Source: Linyphia triangularis
Lineage: Eukaryota > Arthropoda > Arachnida > Araneae > Linyphiidae
NCBI GenBank assembly: GCA_963978545.1
Contig: OZ021723.1
Location: 10,827,593-10,891,592 of the forward strand
Reading direction: 5' to 3'
DNA: 64,000 nt
Each line of letters begins with the position of its first letter. Position 1 is the first letter of the stretch. The translations under genes and the position numbers were made by a program. The notes under the pieces were generated by a model that worked only from the letters and a program-made list of their open reading frames with translations, was not told where the DNA came from and ran no database searches. Shown one piece after another: positions 59,801 to 62,975 of this stretch.

Positions 59801-62678
59801 TTATAGTTTCTGTGTAAGAATGTGGTTAGTTTTGAAGTATGAATTATATTTATAGGCATTTTTCACTGAAGAATATGCTCAGACTCATAATACAAGAAAA
59901 GACGTCGAAGGAATTCAAAAGTTAAAAGATTTGATTGCTCGACAGGTATTATTTTCAATAATGTATAGCCAAGAGTTTTTTCTATAAGTATTAATGACTA
60001 AATTTTATTTCATTTTCACTTGAACTCAAGCATTTGTTCCTTACATTAAAAGTGGCTAATTGAAATTCTCTAAAGCAAACTAATTTTTTTAGGTTCCTTT
60101 ATTAGAAGCTGGAATTGCTATTCACAAATTAAAAGCTCCTGAAAGTTTAAAACCTTTCCATCAACATATGGAAGAAGCCTTTCTAAAACTTAGAGGTGGT
60201 ATTGAAGAAAAGTATGGGAAGAGGGTAAGGAATCTGGACTTATAAAAATTAATTTACACGTGTTATTGTACCTATTCCTCAACAAGTATATTGTTACGAA
60301 TTTTTGTATATTTGTAAATATTTCGTGGTGTTAATTTAGTAAATAGTAGAATTTATGTACATTTCACATAAGGCAGTGCAATAGTTTGTCGTTAGTTTGC
60401 TTCCCCGCAATGTGTGTCTCAATGCTTGATAACGAGTTTTACAGAGGTAACGCTGGGAAGCGAGTTTTACAAGGAGCATGGCATTTAACATTATGGTAAT
60501 GGCAATCTCGCCAATTTGGCTGGATAGAGCCAAGTTGGCGACGGTTTTGGCGACTAATTTTTATCGCCAAATTTGGTGAGAAGTCGCCAAACTTGGCAAC
60601 ATTTTCGGTCTCCATGTACATGTATAGGACTTTTCGACTACGATCTAGAAAGTTCTCCAAATATCTACCTCTAGAAGTCTCCAGAAGGTTTGACTCCTAT
60701 ATAAGCCTGGCCATGAGTCAGTTAGTGGAGTTGACTGATTTTGAGTCACTGAGTTAGTTGTTAGCTGAGTCCATTAGTTGACTGGAATTACTGATACTGA
60801 GTTCCGAAAGCGAACTGTATTGCATTGTCTTTTGCGGCGATTTAGCAGTTGTGTTGTCAAGTTTTTAACTGCTGTTTTGTGCTCTATTGTTGTGAAAAGA
60901 GCTGTATTGTGTCTACTAGAACGAGAAGTTCTGGAGCTGTAAGAGAATCTGTGAAGAATTACATTGGAATAAATTTCTGCAAGTTTTTATCTGCTTTGGC
61001 TTCAAATCTTTCGAACCCGTCCACGCAACAATATATTAAAATATGCTTTTTTATAATATTTACAATTATATATGGATTAAATGTGTAATGTTACGACAAA
61101 CTTTGATGCAATTTTGTTGGCATCTTCAGTGTTATTGTTGGACATTAATATAAGTTACATTTGCTTTAGTGGTCATTGCTTGCAAAATTTTACTTAGCAT
61201 GATTAAAGTCCATTTTTAGCCAATGATACAGTTCAATGAACTGAAATTTGAAATGTATGTACTCAAAGAAGGAAGAAATGGTGTATCATAAGTGAAAAAA
61301 AAAAAATCTATTTCGAACTTTTTCCTTATCCCAAACCATTGCTTTTTGAAATACTTTATTTGGTGCAAGAAAAAATTTCTTGTTTTGAAACTCATGATTT
61401 TTTAAACTTGAACTTGAATACTAATCACACCCCAATGATTACAATTAAAGTTCAACTTTCAAAAACTGTTAGAAAAAAAAGTCATCAGAATGACCTAAAA
61501 TTTGACCAGAATATACATGAAAAAGGAAGATAAAAGCATGAGAAAAAAAAATTGTTCGAAATAGTTTTTGTTTTTCTTATTCCATACTCTTTCTCTCTTC
61601 GAATATATACAGGTCGAATTTCAGATTATTCTAACCATTGGATGTTTTCTTACAGCTTTTTGAAAGTTAAACTTCAATCTTAAACATCCTATTTAAAACA
61701 TAATGCTTAGTTTTTTTAGTTATAAAAACACCTGTGCATTATGTCTAAAGCAACGTTCGCCATTAACTTTTAGCGGCCAGCCGTATGAGTACTGTTGGAG
61801 TTTTTTGTGGGCCGGATACACCAATATATGTATCATTAATTATTATGGATTTAACAATGTGTAGCAGAATTTCTGAAAACTGAAAAAAAATATTGATTTT
61901 TTTTTTTTAATAAAATTACAATTGATATTTGATTATTATTTTTTTTTCTTTTCCAAATAATGAAAAAATAATAATTTTCATTATTAGTAAATCAAAATCT
62001 AAAAAAGAAGTAAATCTTTTGTTTCAACGTCATAATGTGACTTAACCCAACTTCTGGTAAGAGTATTTAAACTGTACTTCCATATTACTCCCTTTTAGTC
62101 TATATCAGTTATGAGACAATGATGGTCGAAATCGTTCAGTTTACTTTTTGATAGAATCGATATCTGTCGCAGTATTTGTTGCAGCCAGTCTTAGTAAATT
62201 GTCTAAATGAGATTCAGTTAAGTTATTCCCAAATTTATTCTTGGTGAAAACCACCTTGCTGAAAGCTTTTTTATATATTTCTTCAGGTACATAGTAGAGA
62301 ACTCTGCTTTACATAGTTAACACATACTATTTCAGATAAATTACAATTATTTAATAAGAAAGTTCATATTTGATTATTTATTTTCATTAAAATATTTAAT
62401 TTTTTTTTTTTTTTTTTTTAATCTTCTCTGGTGCCAGCGGGCCCCAGAAAAATCTGTCGTAGGCCAGTTCCGCGAGCCGCGTAGCGACTAACGCTGATTT
62501 AAAGTAACTTCAATGAATGCACTTCAATAAAAACCACTTCAATTATTTATTTTAAGGACACTCCTCCTGAACTTCAAGACCGTATTCCTGTTACGATCCG
62601 ACGTATCAAAACTGCTCCACCAAAACCAAATTTCAAGGAAGAACGTATTTCTGACACATCAAGTTTCACTTTGGAGTC
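8200..62678 (+). CDS. mbc: DOCK-A family Rac exchange factor (myoblast city/DOCK1-like), 31 internal exons, partial at both ends
   Basis: DOCK-A proteins bind an ELMO partner and activate Rac at the plasma membrane, driving cell migration, myoblast fusion and engulfment. I joined 31 exons by GT/AG sites and homology; every junction keeps the frame, giving 4,475 coding bases (about 1,491 codons), collinear with roughly residues 170-1640 of human DOCK1 (1,865 aa). DHR-1 spans exons 7-11, the helical middle exons 12-24, DHR-2 exons 25-30. DOCK-A rather than DOCK-B is shown by [27 protein letters not shown] and YEKAFFTEEY. The SH3 domain and the proline-rich tail are outside the window. Introns range from about 100 bp to about 4.4 kb and are full of transposons. 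Assignment to DOCK-A is very secure; the choice among DOCK1/2/5 has no meaning in an arthropod, where mbc is the usual single member. Confidence 0.96.
8449..8530 (+). CDS. mbc: DOCK exon 2
   Basis: Follows a 97-bp intron, the shortest in the gene. It encodes [20 protein letters not shown] and ends in phase 0 at a gtaagt donor. Confidence 0.95.
8531..10000. other. Intron 2: family J repeat and a family A fragment
   Basis: About 8680-8990 matches 29600-29980 and 51360-51735 (shared CTGTTGCCAAATT and TTTTAATAAATAAATAATA), an unclassified dispersed repeat (family J). About 9809-9880 is a short family A fragment (ATTCCCACAGTCACTAAAAG). The rest is unassigned AT-rich sequence. Confidence 0.65.
10001..10064 (+). 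CDS. mbc: DOCK exon 3
   Basis: Acceptor ttctgtag. It encodes [20 protein letters not shown], one of the most conserved DOCK-A blocks. One base carries over to exon 4; donor gtagtt is weak but the frame and homology fix it. Confidence 0.94.
10279..10652. mobile_element. Family A short DNA transposon (CAGGGTTCCC ends, 5-bp duplication)
   Basis: Inverted ends CAGGGTTCCCATG and GTGGAAACCCTG enclose 374 bp. The 5-bp direct repeat TACAT flanks it. The interior repeats short words such as CTTAAAAGTCCTT and holds no coding frame, as expected for a non-autonomous DNA transposon. Confidence 0.85.
11117..11212 (+). CDS. mbc: DOCK exon 4
   Basis: It encodes a basic variable stretch and then [12 protein letters not shown]. 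The block between GSME and GLRRPFG is longer and richer in K/R/S than in human DOCK1. Phase 1 in and out. Confidence 0.93.
11315..11390 (+). CDS. mbc: DOCK exon 5
   Basis: It encodes [20 protein letters not shown] and FIPFVQ, matching the family. Separated from exon 4 by a 102-bp intron; donor gtaagt. Confidence 0.95.
11467..11610. mobile_element. Family A fragment
   Basis: It begins GGTTCTCACAGTCATTAAAA and shares the left part of family A, then ends near CCTTAATTTTTGTCA with no right terminus. Confidence 0.75.
11683..11755. repeat. 26-bp tandem repeat, about 2.7 copies
   Basis: The unit TGATTGTGTATAGTGCTTTA plus GTATAG is repeated head to tail in intron 5. Confidence 0.9.
12078..12109. 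repeat. Poly-A tract
   Basis: An uninterrupted run of about 30 A in intron 5, flanked by ordinary AT-rich sequence. It has no clear retroposon body upstream. Confidence 0.9.
12266..12401 (-). repeat. Downstream terminal repeat of the miniature LTR element
   Basis: 136 bp, about 98% identical to 12651-12786 by eye. One of the three differences is a CpG transition. Confidence 0.85.
12480..12590. repeat. 40-bp tandem repeat inside the miniature LTR element
   Basis: The unit GTTGCATTGTTGTGCCC(T/G)C followed by TTGTTGCGGTGATGCACGCGA occurs twice, then a third degenerate partial copy. Confidence 0.85.
12651..12786 (-). repeat. Upstream terminal repeat of the miniature LTR element
   Basis: 136 bp. 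It carries the A-box and B-box motifs annotated separately and lies 78 bp from the exon 6 acceptor. Confidence 0.85.
12683..12736 (-). promoter_or_regulatory. RNA polymerase III type 2 promoter motifs inside the terminal repeat
   Basis: On the minus strand TTGCACAGAGGTAAAGTATC (12736-12717) resembles a tRNA A-box/D-arm, and GGTTCAAACCC (12693-12683) fits the B-box consensus exactly. The starts are about 43 nt apart, the normal tRNA spacing. The acceptor and T stems do not pair well, so this is a tRNA-derived promoter and not a tRNA gene. The same motifs occur in the other repeat. Confidence 0.7.
12865..13076 (+). CDS. mbc: DOCK exon 6
   Basis: It encodes [19 protein letters not shown] and [12 protein letters not shown], leading into DHR-1. 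Its acceptor (ttcctcacacag) lies only 78 bp after the miniature LTR element at 12266-12786. Confidence 0.95.
13077..14358. other. Intron 6 left part, little recognised
   Basis: About 13755-13840 resembles 42255-42340 (both hold AATAAACTTGCCTAA-like and AGAAAAAGTTTCTGG-like words), so it is a dispersed repeat. I recognise nothing else here. Confidence 0.55.
14359..14631. mobile_element. Family B short element, TTAA ends (piggyBac-type)
   Basis: TTAACCCAATGACAGTCATG at the left and CATGACCGTCAATGGGTTAA at the right are near-perfect inverted ends including the TTAA target. Related copies lie at 63363-63637 and about 58747-59010. There is no coding frame. Confidence 0.87.
15098..15545. mobile_element. 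Short DNA transposon, CAGGGTTTGTACGC ends, 6-bp duplication
   Basis: Left end CAGGGTTTGTACGCTC and right end GAGTATGAACCCTG are inverted. TATTAG flanks both sides. The interior repeats ACTCCTGAA-type words. Confidence 0.83.
15698..15822 (+). CDS. mbc: DOCK exon 7: start of DHR-1
   Basis: It encodes [20 protein letters not shown], the first strand region of the C2-like DHR-1 domain, which in the family binds PtdIns(3,4,5)P3. Donor gtaagt, phase 0. Confidence 0.95.
15823..17147. other. Intron 7 left part
   Basis: AT-rich except for the GC-richer block 16250-16855, annotated separately as a possible LTR. Nothing else is recognised. Confidence 0.5.
16250..16855. mobile_element. Possible solo LTR
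   Basis: The block starts TGTTACGAATTTTCT, like the solo LTR at 60292, and ends near CACACACTCCACA, so it has TG...CA form. Its base composition is richer in G/C than the surrounding intron. I could not find a convincing target duplication. Confidence 0.45.
17148..18095. mobile_element. Family M hAT-type short element with a family A element nested inside
   Basis: Ends TAGGGATGCACCGAATATTC and CAGTGCATCCCTA are inverted. The flanks ACGATTAA and ATGATTAA form an 8-bp duplication with one C/T change. Subterminal CGAATATTCGGTATTCGG words recur at both ends, a likely transposase-binding pattern. Confidence 0.87.
17538..17950. mobile_element. Family A element nested in family M
   Basis: Left end CAGGGTTCCCACGG, right end GGGATCCCTG, flanked by GTCCA on both sides. 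It interrupts the hAT-type element at 17148-18095 and is therefore younger than it. Confidence 0.87.
18257..18355 (+). CDS. mbc: DOCK exon 8: DHR-1
   Basis: It encodes [20 protein letters not shown]. This is a symmetric exon of 33 codons in phase 0 at both ends. Confidence 0.95.
18629..19011. mobile_element. Family G hAT-type short element
   Basis: Ends TAGGGATGCC and CTCATCCCT; GAAATCAG occurs immediately on both sides (18621-18628, 19012-19019), a perfect 8-bp duplication. A second copy with CAGGGATGCC and CATCCCTG ends lies at 25924-26287. Confidence 0.85.
19165..19387. mobile_element. Family H short element
   Basis: Ends CAAGGTACCCACAATCC and GAGTGGGAACCCTTG are inverted and related to family A. 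It interrupts family D. Confidence 0.7.
19632..20221. other. Intron 8 right part
   Basis: AT-rich; I see no element or exon before the exon 9 acceptor. Confidence 0.6.
20222..20294 (+). CDS. mbc: DOCK exon 9: DHR-1
   Basis: It encodes [20 protein letters not shown], the strand of DHR-1 before the conserved HRSS turn. The intron that follows holds the complete hAT transposon. Confidence 0.95.
20470..23073 (-). mobile_element. Complete hAT DNA transposon
   Basis: A 2,604-bp element lies in DOCK intron 9, antisense. Its ends are TAGGGTTCACACCAGCA and TGCTGGCGTGAACTCTA, inverted with two mismatches. CAGATTAT occurs directly on both sides (20462-20469, 23074-23081): a perfect 8-bp duplication, the hAT hallmark. 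Subterminal words differ at the two ends: GTGGTC copies at the left, GGCGACA copies at the right. It contains one open transposase frame. Confidence 0.96.
20606..22672 (-). CDS. hAT transposase, 688 aa, single open frame
   Basis: Cuts and rejoins the element's ends during transposition. Residues 1-58 are a low-complexity Ala/Cys-rich leader. Residues 79-112 form a BED/TTF-type zinc finger (C79, C82, H106, H112). The RNase H-like core has DESTD (D221) and TDGAP (D287), the first two catalytic positions, then CVAHRLN (C314, H317), the hAT C/DxxH motif. The C-terminal hAT dimerisation region (about 612-665) has [15 protein letters not shown]. It resembles the ZNF862/ZMYM1-like lineage of animal hAT proteins. 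I did not place the third catalytic residue (Glu) with certainty. The frame is unbroken and ends are intact, so it may be active. Confidence 0.95.
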   Translation of the reverse strand: MSRSQKTLKYFFPSPSAVPQNGACSANVSAEIEACSSTVAAEAEACPTAAIAGKRKFPKQWETEYPWIHHDVQQNKMFCKICIKHKKTNAFSSGTDNYRKDTVKKHAQSSSHKEALDATSLRSMPHISLQMVTERETALIAVLKNAYWIAKEELPSSLLPSLNLLCSSQGVEKLDALKVSERANYSSHQSISEYQKVLSATIEEEVLTKVQSRRFFGLMVDESTDIATQKTLIISCKIVCSGTVSVHYLGDIPMGSIGDATTLYNILCEFLQMKKISIENMRGLATDGAPVMCAENGLAGKLTSQNQKLVTIHCVAHRLNLVVNDSVKNEKIFKETKSTLTTLYSYFKRSATRFSHLQEIAKVLELPVVKFQPIYEVRWFSLPQALNAVIKSYESLIITLEDIAENESDCVAEGLSKKLKTGNIIGFIIFLNDVLSTLNVLWSTFMRDDVNISSVLANVTAAIEAIKDLHMTPSSQFIEFQGEMLQSGHYKGFKIKACTSSFDDICQKLLESVESNLKDRFPSECHSILKAFSVFNPTEMPKTNLSTSYGNEDIKTLYSFYKDDLSSLEELEAEWRIFKKLMAGNYRHLSCDLILKTVTRDLGDMYPNICKLLMIREIIPVNSVSCERLFSLKNRIKTKLRNRLLNETVDFLIRICAEGPDLSVFPFEKAALKWKNEKSRRLFEDNLK
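23282..23309. repeat. Poly-T tract
   Basis: An unbroken run of about 25 T, 135 bp before exon 10. Confidence 0.85.
23444..23547 (+). CDS. mbc: DOCK exon 10: DHR-1
   Basis: It encodes [20 protein letters not shown] followed by THELLVYK. Acceptor ttctattag, donor AAG|gtattt, phase 0 out. Confidence 0.95.
23683..24774. mobile_element. Possible long family H element
   Basis: It begins AAGGTTTCCAAGGCCCTTGA and ends AGTGTGGGAACCCTA, with CCTTGAA words at both ends. The exact ends and a duplication are unclear, so the span may be two fragments. Confidence 0.45.
25215..25425 (+). CDS. mbc: DOCK exon 11: end of DHR-1
   Basis: It encodes a variable loop, then [20 protein letters not shown], the conserved end of DHR-1. 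The acceptor follows a long TTA-rich tract. Length 211 bases, one base over. Confidence 0.95.
25475..25908. mobile_element. Family E short element, 6-bp duplication
   Basis: Starts CAGGGGTCTCATTCACCC and ends AACTCACTGCCCTCTG. GATTTA flanks both sides. The interior repeats CCTTAAAATTT-like words. Confidence 0.83.
25924..26287. mobile_element. Family G hAT-type short element, second copy
   Basis: Starts CAGGGATGCCAGTTTTCCTC and ends CACTCTCATCCCTG. It is closely similar to 18629-19011 along its length. Confidence 0.82.
26391..26761. mobile_element. Family D short element
   Basis: Starts CAGAGTGGCCGCAGAATCTG and ends TTTTGTGGTCACCCTG. The flanking duplication is not convincing. Confidence 0.7.
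27254..27351 (+). CDS. mbc: DOCK exon 12: helical middle region
   Basis: It encodes [20 protein letters not shown] and KVDGEEIVK. The donor is gtcagt, a weaker variant, but the junction to [10 protein letters not shown] is exact. Confidence 0.94.
27436..28073. mobile_element. Family E short element, second copy
   Basis: Starts CAGAGGGAAAAATTCC and ends CTCACTGCGTACCCTG. AAATTA flanks both sides, again 6 bp. It lies 84 bp after exon 12. Confidence 0.83.
28296..29002. mobile_element. Short element with AAGGGGATTTGGTA ends
   Basis: Left TTAAGGGGATTTGGTATCAC and right GGGTACCAAGTCCCCTTAGA are inverted with few mismatches. About 700 bp, with no coding frame. Confidence 0.7.
29230..29319 (+). CDS. 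mbc: DOCK exon 13
   Basis: It encodes [20 protein letters not shown], nearly identical to DOCK1. Thirty codons, phase 0 at both ends. Confidence 0.96.
29420..29990. repeat. Family J dispersed repeat
   Basis: Shares GCTGAAACTTGGCAGATA and TGTATGTCGATG with 51215-51735 and its right part with 8680-8990. Class unknown. Confidence 0.7.
30209..30309 (+). CDS. mbc: DOCK exon 14
   Basis: It encodes [20 protein letters not shown] and SATLTY. I set the donor at aa|gtatga rather than after AAG because it restores the TY-N-KL junction with exon 15 in frame. Confidence 0.92.
30310..31475. other. Intron 14
   Basis: Contains an A-run near 30557 and a 30600-31250 block of higher complexity that I do not recognise. 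No exon-like frame. Confidence 0.55.
31476..31610 (+). CDS. mbc: DOCK exon 15
   Basis: It encodes [19 protein letters not shown], a conserved helical block. Acceptor aattttcag, donor gtatgt. Confidence 0.95.
31861..32266. mobile_element. Family D short element, 5-bp duplication
   Basis: Starts CAAAGTGGCCACAGAACC and ends TTTTGTGGCCACCCTG. TAATT flanks both sides. This is the best-preserved family D copy here. Confidence 0.83.
32293..32566. mobile_element. Family C short element, TTAA ends
   Basis: TTAACCCCTTGGGTACAG and TGTACCCAAAGGGTTAA are inverted, with TTAA at both borders. Likely piggyBac-type and non-autonomous. Confidence 0.82.
32638..32702. repeat. Hairpin with 24-nt arms
   Basis: Arms 32638-32661 and 32679-32702 pair at 22 of 24 positions by eye (TTGACCAGTCAAAGGAG against its partner) around a 17-nt loop. 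Confidence 0.8.
33098..33277 (+). CDS. mbc: DOCK exon 16
   Basis: It encodes [18 protein letters not shown] and [20 protein letters not shown]. It is less conserved than its neighbours but collinear and in phase. Confidence 0.93.
33618..34102. mobile_element. Tc1/mariner-type (pogo-like) short element, TA target
   Basis: Starts TA-CAGTAGATTATCTCAAATCC and ends GGATTTCAGATATTTTACTG-TA. CAGT ends with TA duplications are typical of the group. No coding frame. Confidence 0.8.
34350..34456 (+). CDS. mbc: DOCK exon 17
   Basis: It encodes [20 protein letters not shown] and [12 protein letters not shown]. Donor gtgagc. Confidence 0.93.
34457..36326. other. Introns 17 and 18 (exon 18 between)
   Basis: Outside exon 18 (35070-35287) the sequence is AT-rich with A and T runs. 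I recognise no element. Confidence 0.55.
35070..35287 (+). CDS. mbc: DOCK exon 18
   Basis: It encodes [20 protein letters not shown] and [17 protein letters not shown]. Phase 0 out at ATG|gtaag. Confidence 0.94.
36327..36520 (+). CDS. mbc: DOCK exon 19
   Basis: It encodes [20 protein letters not shown] and [13 protein letters not shown]. The VYPxDW signature is typical of DOCK-A. Donor CAG|gtgggc. Confidence 0.95.
37033..37596. mobile_element. Family L short element (CAGTCAAACC end)
   Basis: Starts CAGTCAAACCTTGTTAATG; its right end reads TTTAAATGGAGTTCGATT. It shares CACGTGAACTGAATTTCGTG-like and TTTTACTTTGCGTTAAA-like words with 39645-39815. Confidence 0.65.
37610..39620. mobile_element. 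2-kb non-autonomous hAT-like element, 6-bp duplication
   Basis: Left end CAGGGCTGCCACAGGCGACTA, shown here as CAGGGCTGCCACAGGCGACT, and right end TATTCAGTGACTGCCCTG are inverted at their tips. TATTTG flanks both sides. GCTACTATTTT-like and GACTACTATTTT-like words recur near both ends. It contains no transposase, but a SINE copy sits inside at about 38482-38657. Confidence 0.8.
38482..38657 (-). mobile_element. tRNA-derived SINE, second family, inside the 2-kb element
   Basis: On the minus strand it reads GGTATAGTAGTTAGCG (A-box region) then GCGGGTTCGAGTTCC (B-box), and matches 51907-52087 over its length. Possible imperfect duplication GTATAGAAGG/GTATGGAAGG. Confidence 0.83.
39645..39815. 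mobile_element. Family L short element, shorter copy
   Basis: Starts CAGTAAAACACCATTGACAC and ends GCGTTAACAGGGTTTGACTA near TA dinucleotides. It resembles 37033-37596 with the middle missing. Confidence 0.7.
39877..39949 (+). CDS. mbc: DOCK exon 20
   Basis: It encodes [20 protein letters not shown]. It follows an intron of about 3.4 kb that carries a 2-kb hAT-like element. Confidence 0.93.
40060..40160 (+). CDS. mbc: DOCK exon 21
   Basis: It encodes [20 protein letters not shown] and [11 protein letters not shown], matching the LWNNYFHLAVAFLTQ block of the family. Confidence 0.95.
40347..40405 (+). CDS. mbc: DOCK exon 22 (59 bp)
   Basis: It encodes [19 protein letters not shown], the conserved YGDMRR block. 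It is the smallest exon here; one base carries to exon 23. Confidence 0.94.
40625..40870 (+). pseudogene. Relic of a mariner-like transposase, N- and C-terminal parts only
   Basis: The frame reads [19 protein letters not shown], the N-terminal helix-turn-helix start of an arthropod Tc1/mariner-like transposase group, then jumps to [16 protein letters not shown] and [13 protein letters not shown]...CIEHF, the typical C-terminus. The catalytic middle is missing and one in-frame stop (TAG after LKKV) breaks the rest. So it is an internally deleted, inactive copy in intron 22. Confidence 0.75.
41860..42077 (+). CDS. mbc: DOCK exon 23
   Basis: It encodes [20 protein letters not shown] and [16 protein letters not shown], near-identical to DOCK1. 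The last 27 or so codons (a Ser-rich and Asp/Tyr-rich stretch) have no counterpart of that length in human DOCK1. An open frame runs on past the donor to 42260 but is intronic. Confidence 0.94.
42255..42340. repeat. Dispersed repeat shared with intron 6
   Basis: Resembles about 13755-13840. No borders were found. Confidence 0.5.
42612..43005. mobile_element. Family D short element
   Basis: Starts CAGCAGTCACAGAACCTGG and ends TTTTGTAGCCACCCT, with the usual family D interior. Confidence 0.72.
43006..45420. other. Right part of intron 23
   Basis: AT-rich. Contains a GT dinucleotide run plus a T-run of about 38 (near 44313-44350) and a second T-run of about 36 (near 44847-44883). No element or frame recognised. 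Confidence 0.6.
45421..45506 (+). CDS. mbc: DOCK exon 24
   Basis: It encodes [20 protein letters not shown], which restores alignment right after the exon 23 insertion. Acceptor tgtattttag, donor gtaagg. Confidence 0.95.
45600..46705. mobile_element. 1.1-kb non-autonomous hAT-type element, perfect 8-bp duplication
   Basis: Ends CAGAGTCCGATAAA and CTGGAGCCCTG; CTTGTGTT flanks exactly on both sides (45592-45599, 46706-46713). Subterminal GTACGCAGGAA words face each other at the two ends. Inside are an imperfect duplication around CCAGTTACTTCTAGGAAG and a stretch of about 48 bp also found at 47886-47933. There is no transposase frame. Confidence 0.87.
46910..47366 (+). mobile_element. tRNA-derived SINE with (AAG)n tail
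   Basis: The head GCGTAGCCCAGTCGGGAGAG fits an A-box and GGTTGCGAGTTCGGGCC is a degraded B-box. The body continues to a short AAG-repeat tail. ATGGGTCGAGTG (12 bp) occurs exactly on both sides (46898-46909, 47367-47378), showing target-primed retroposition. Confidence 0.9.
47994..48735. repeat. Family K repeat
   Basis: Starts CAGGGTTTCCGTGCATATGG and matches 52129-52720 through GTCATGGAAAGTCATGAATT and beyond. The right border is uncertain; a T-run lies within. Confidence 0.65.
49325..49481 (+). CDS. mbc: DOCK exon 25: start of DHR-2
   Basis: It encodes [19 protein letters not shown] and [14 protein letters not shown], the start of DHR-2 lobe A, the dimerisation lobe in the family. Phase 0 out at TTG|gtagga. 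Confidence 0.95.
50071..50451 (+). CDS. mbc: DOCK exon 26: DHR-2 lobe A
   Basis: It encodes [20 protein letters not shown] and [20 protein letters not shown]. The largest exon here: 127 codons, phase 0 at both ends. It prefers G/C at third positions, unlike the AT-rich exons upstream. A fold-back element begins 27 bp after its donor. Confidence 0.97.
50479..51203. mobile_element. Fold-back element with arms of about 320 bp, TTAA ends
   Basis: The left end TTAAGGCGTCTTCTCACTTT is the exact inverse of the right end AAAGTGAGAAGACGCCTTAA. Inverted similarity continues inward over roughly 320 bp on each side, with an A/T spacer between. TTAA borders suggest a piggyBac- or Kolobok-type target. It starts 27 bp after the exon 26 donor, so it is transcribed with DOCK. 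Confidence 0.9.
51215..51735. repeat. Family J dispersed repeat
   Basis: Starts after the fold-back element; shares TGTATGTCGATG, GCTGAAACTTGGCAGATA and the AAATAAATAATAAA region with 29420-29990. Confidence 0.7.
51737..52128. mobile_element. Family E element split by a SINE
   Basis: Starts near CATAGAGGCATTCTCCC, runs to 51895, is interrupted by the SINE at 51907-52087, and resumes with AAAGAAAATATTTTCTGA. Its right end is lost where family K begins. Confidence 0.65.
51907..52087 (+). mobile_element. tRNA-derived SINE, second family
   Basis: A-box GGTATAGTGGTTAGCG, B-box GCGGGTTCGAGTCCC, then a short body ending ATAATCTGAAAATAACC. AAAGAAAATAT (11 bp) occurs on both sides (51896-51906, 52088-52098). 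It is not a tRNA gene: the sequence continues as a SINE body and the second copy shares it. Confidence 0.9.
52129..52720. repeat. Family K repeat, second copy
   Basis: Starts CTGGGTTTCTGCGCGTATGG and is closely similar to 47994-48735. It ends at a T-run. Confidence 0.65.
52735..52972. mobile_element. Family D right part
   Basis: Begins inside the family D interior and ends CCTGAATTTTTTGGCCACCCTG, given here as AATTTTTTGGCCACCCTG. Confidence 0.65.
52976..54170. repeat. 308-bp tandem array, about 3.9 copies
   Basis: Copies of the AAAGGTTTAAAATTCTTTAC landmark lie at about 52983, 53293, 53601 and 53909. The two middle units are almost identical; the first and last are diverged. The array sits in intron 26, before exon 27. 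There is no frame through it. Confidence 0.95.
54171..54850. other. Intron 26 right end
   Basis: AT-rich; I see nothing but the exon 27 acceptor aatattctag. Confidence 0.6.
54851..55140 (+). CDS. mbc: DOCK exon 27: DHR-2 lobe B
   Basis: It encodes [20 protein letters not shown] and [15 protein letters not shown]-rich third positions in its first half. Two bases carry to exon 28. Confidence 0.97.
55274..55690. mobile_element. Family A element nested in family D
   Basis: Ends CAGGGTTCCCACGG and GTGGGAACCCTG, a perfect 12-bp inverted end pair. ATCAT flanks both sides. Confidence 0.9.
55793..56722. mobile_element. Family E element nested in family D and itself interrupted
   Basis: Starts CAGGGATTGCATTCACCCC and ends CTCGCTGTGTCCTCTG. 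Flanks TCTTAC and TGTTAC are a 6-bp duplication with one change. Confidence 0.78.
55866..56297. mobile_element. Family F element nested in family E
   Basis: Ends GAGGAACTTGCAC and GTGAAAGTTCCTC are inverted. The surrounding family E sequence (GATAATTCCTA in other copies) is split here. Confidence 0.72.
57452..57800 (+). CDS. mbc: DOCK exon 28: DHR-2 lobe C, catalytic
   Basis: It encodes [30 protein letters not shown] and [20 protein letters not shown]. The VVDAAVMGG loop contains the conserved valine that DOCK proteins use as nucleotide sensor to expel GDP from Rac, so this exon suggests a catalytically competent DHR-2. Confidence 0.97.
57801..59855. other. Intron 28
   Basis: Contains a degraded family B element. 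The remainder, including a more complex block at 57900-58100 and 59420-59600, is not recognised. Confidence 0.55.
58747..59010. mobile_element. Family B short element, degraded
   Basis: Left TTTACCCATTGGCGGTCATG and right GAACCGTCAGTGGGTCAA are the family B ends in the opposite orientation to 14359-14631, with the TTAA borders mutated. Confidence 0.75.
59856..59945 (+). CDS. mbc: DOCK exon 29: DHR-2
   Basis: It encodes [20 protein letters not shown] and KLKDLIARQ, directly continuing NYEK of exon 28. Thirty codons, phase 0. Confidence 0.96.
60093..60224 (+). CDS. mbc: DOCK exon 30: end of DHR-2
   Basis: It encodes [30 protein letters not shown] and EEKYGKR, the end of DHR-2. Forty-four codons, phase 0. 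Confidence 0.96.
60292..61030 (+). mobile_element. Solo LTR, probably Gypsy-type
   Basis: 739 bp, TGTTACGAATTTTTG at the left and CCACGCAACA at the right, flanked by ATAT on both sides. A TATA box (CTATATAAGCC near 60699) and an AATAAA signal (near 60967) sit in promoter and polyadenylation order on the + strand. No internal coding region is present. Confidence 0.78.
60697..60708 (+). promoter_or_regulatory. TATA box of the solo LTR
   Basis: CCTATATAAGCC, a strong TATA match, lies within the solo LTR about 270 bp before its AATAAA, in the same sense as DOCK. Confidence 0.6.
61751..62496 (-). mobile_element. hAT relic with fragment of transposase
   Basis: Ends CAACGTTCGCCATTAAC and AGCGACTAACGCTG are related as inverted ends; flanks GTCTAAAG and ATTTAAAG match at 6 of 8 positions. 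On the minus strand near 62140-62240 the frame reads [18 protein letters not shown], like the C-terminal end of GTF2IRD2-type hAT transposases. Most of the coding region is lost. Confidence 0.72.
62557..62678 (+). CDS. mbc: DOCK exon 31: start of the C-terminal tail
   Basis: It encodes [20 protein letters not shown] and a basic/proline stretch ending SSFTLES. Donor gtgagt, two bases over, so further exons lie beyond the window. Tail sequence is poorly conserved; the splice sites and phase support it. Confidence 0.87.
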
Positions 62679-62975
62679 GTGAGTATAATAAATTGATCTG
62701 TTTAAGTTACTACTTGTATTATTGCTTTAAGTAAGTAAAAAAAAATTCTGATTTGAAGTCGCATGATTTGATTGAAAGTCATATGATTTGACGTAGAAGT
62801 TGATGAATGACAAAGAAAGTTGTAAAGGTATATAAATTAGTTGGTTGAGAAAGCTAAGAAATTCGTCTAATTGATTCCATTTCGTATTGCTCAGTCAGTT
62901 AATATTTATGGTTGAGTTTAGAAAAAAACATTAATCATTTTTACGTTTTGCATTTAAAGTTTAGTTAAAGTATAT

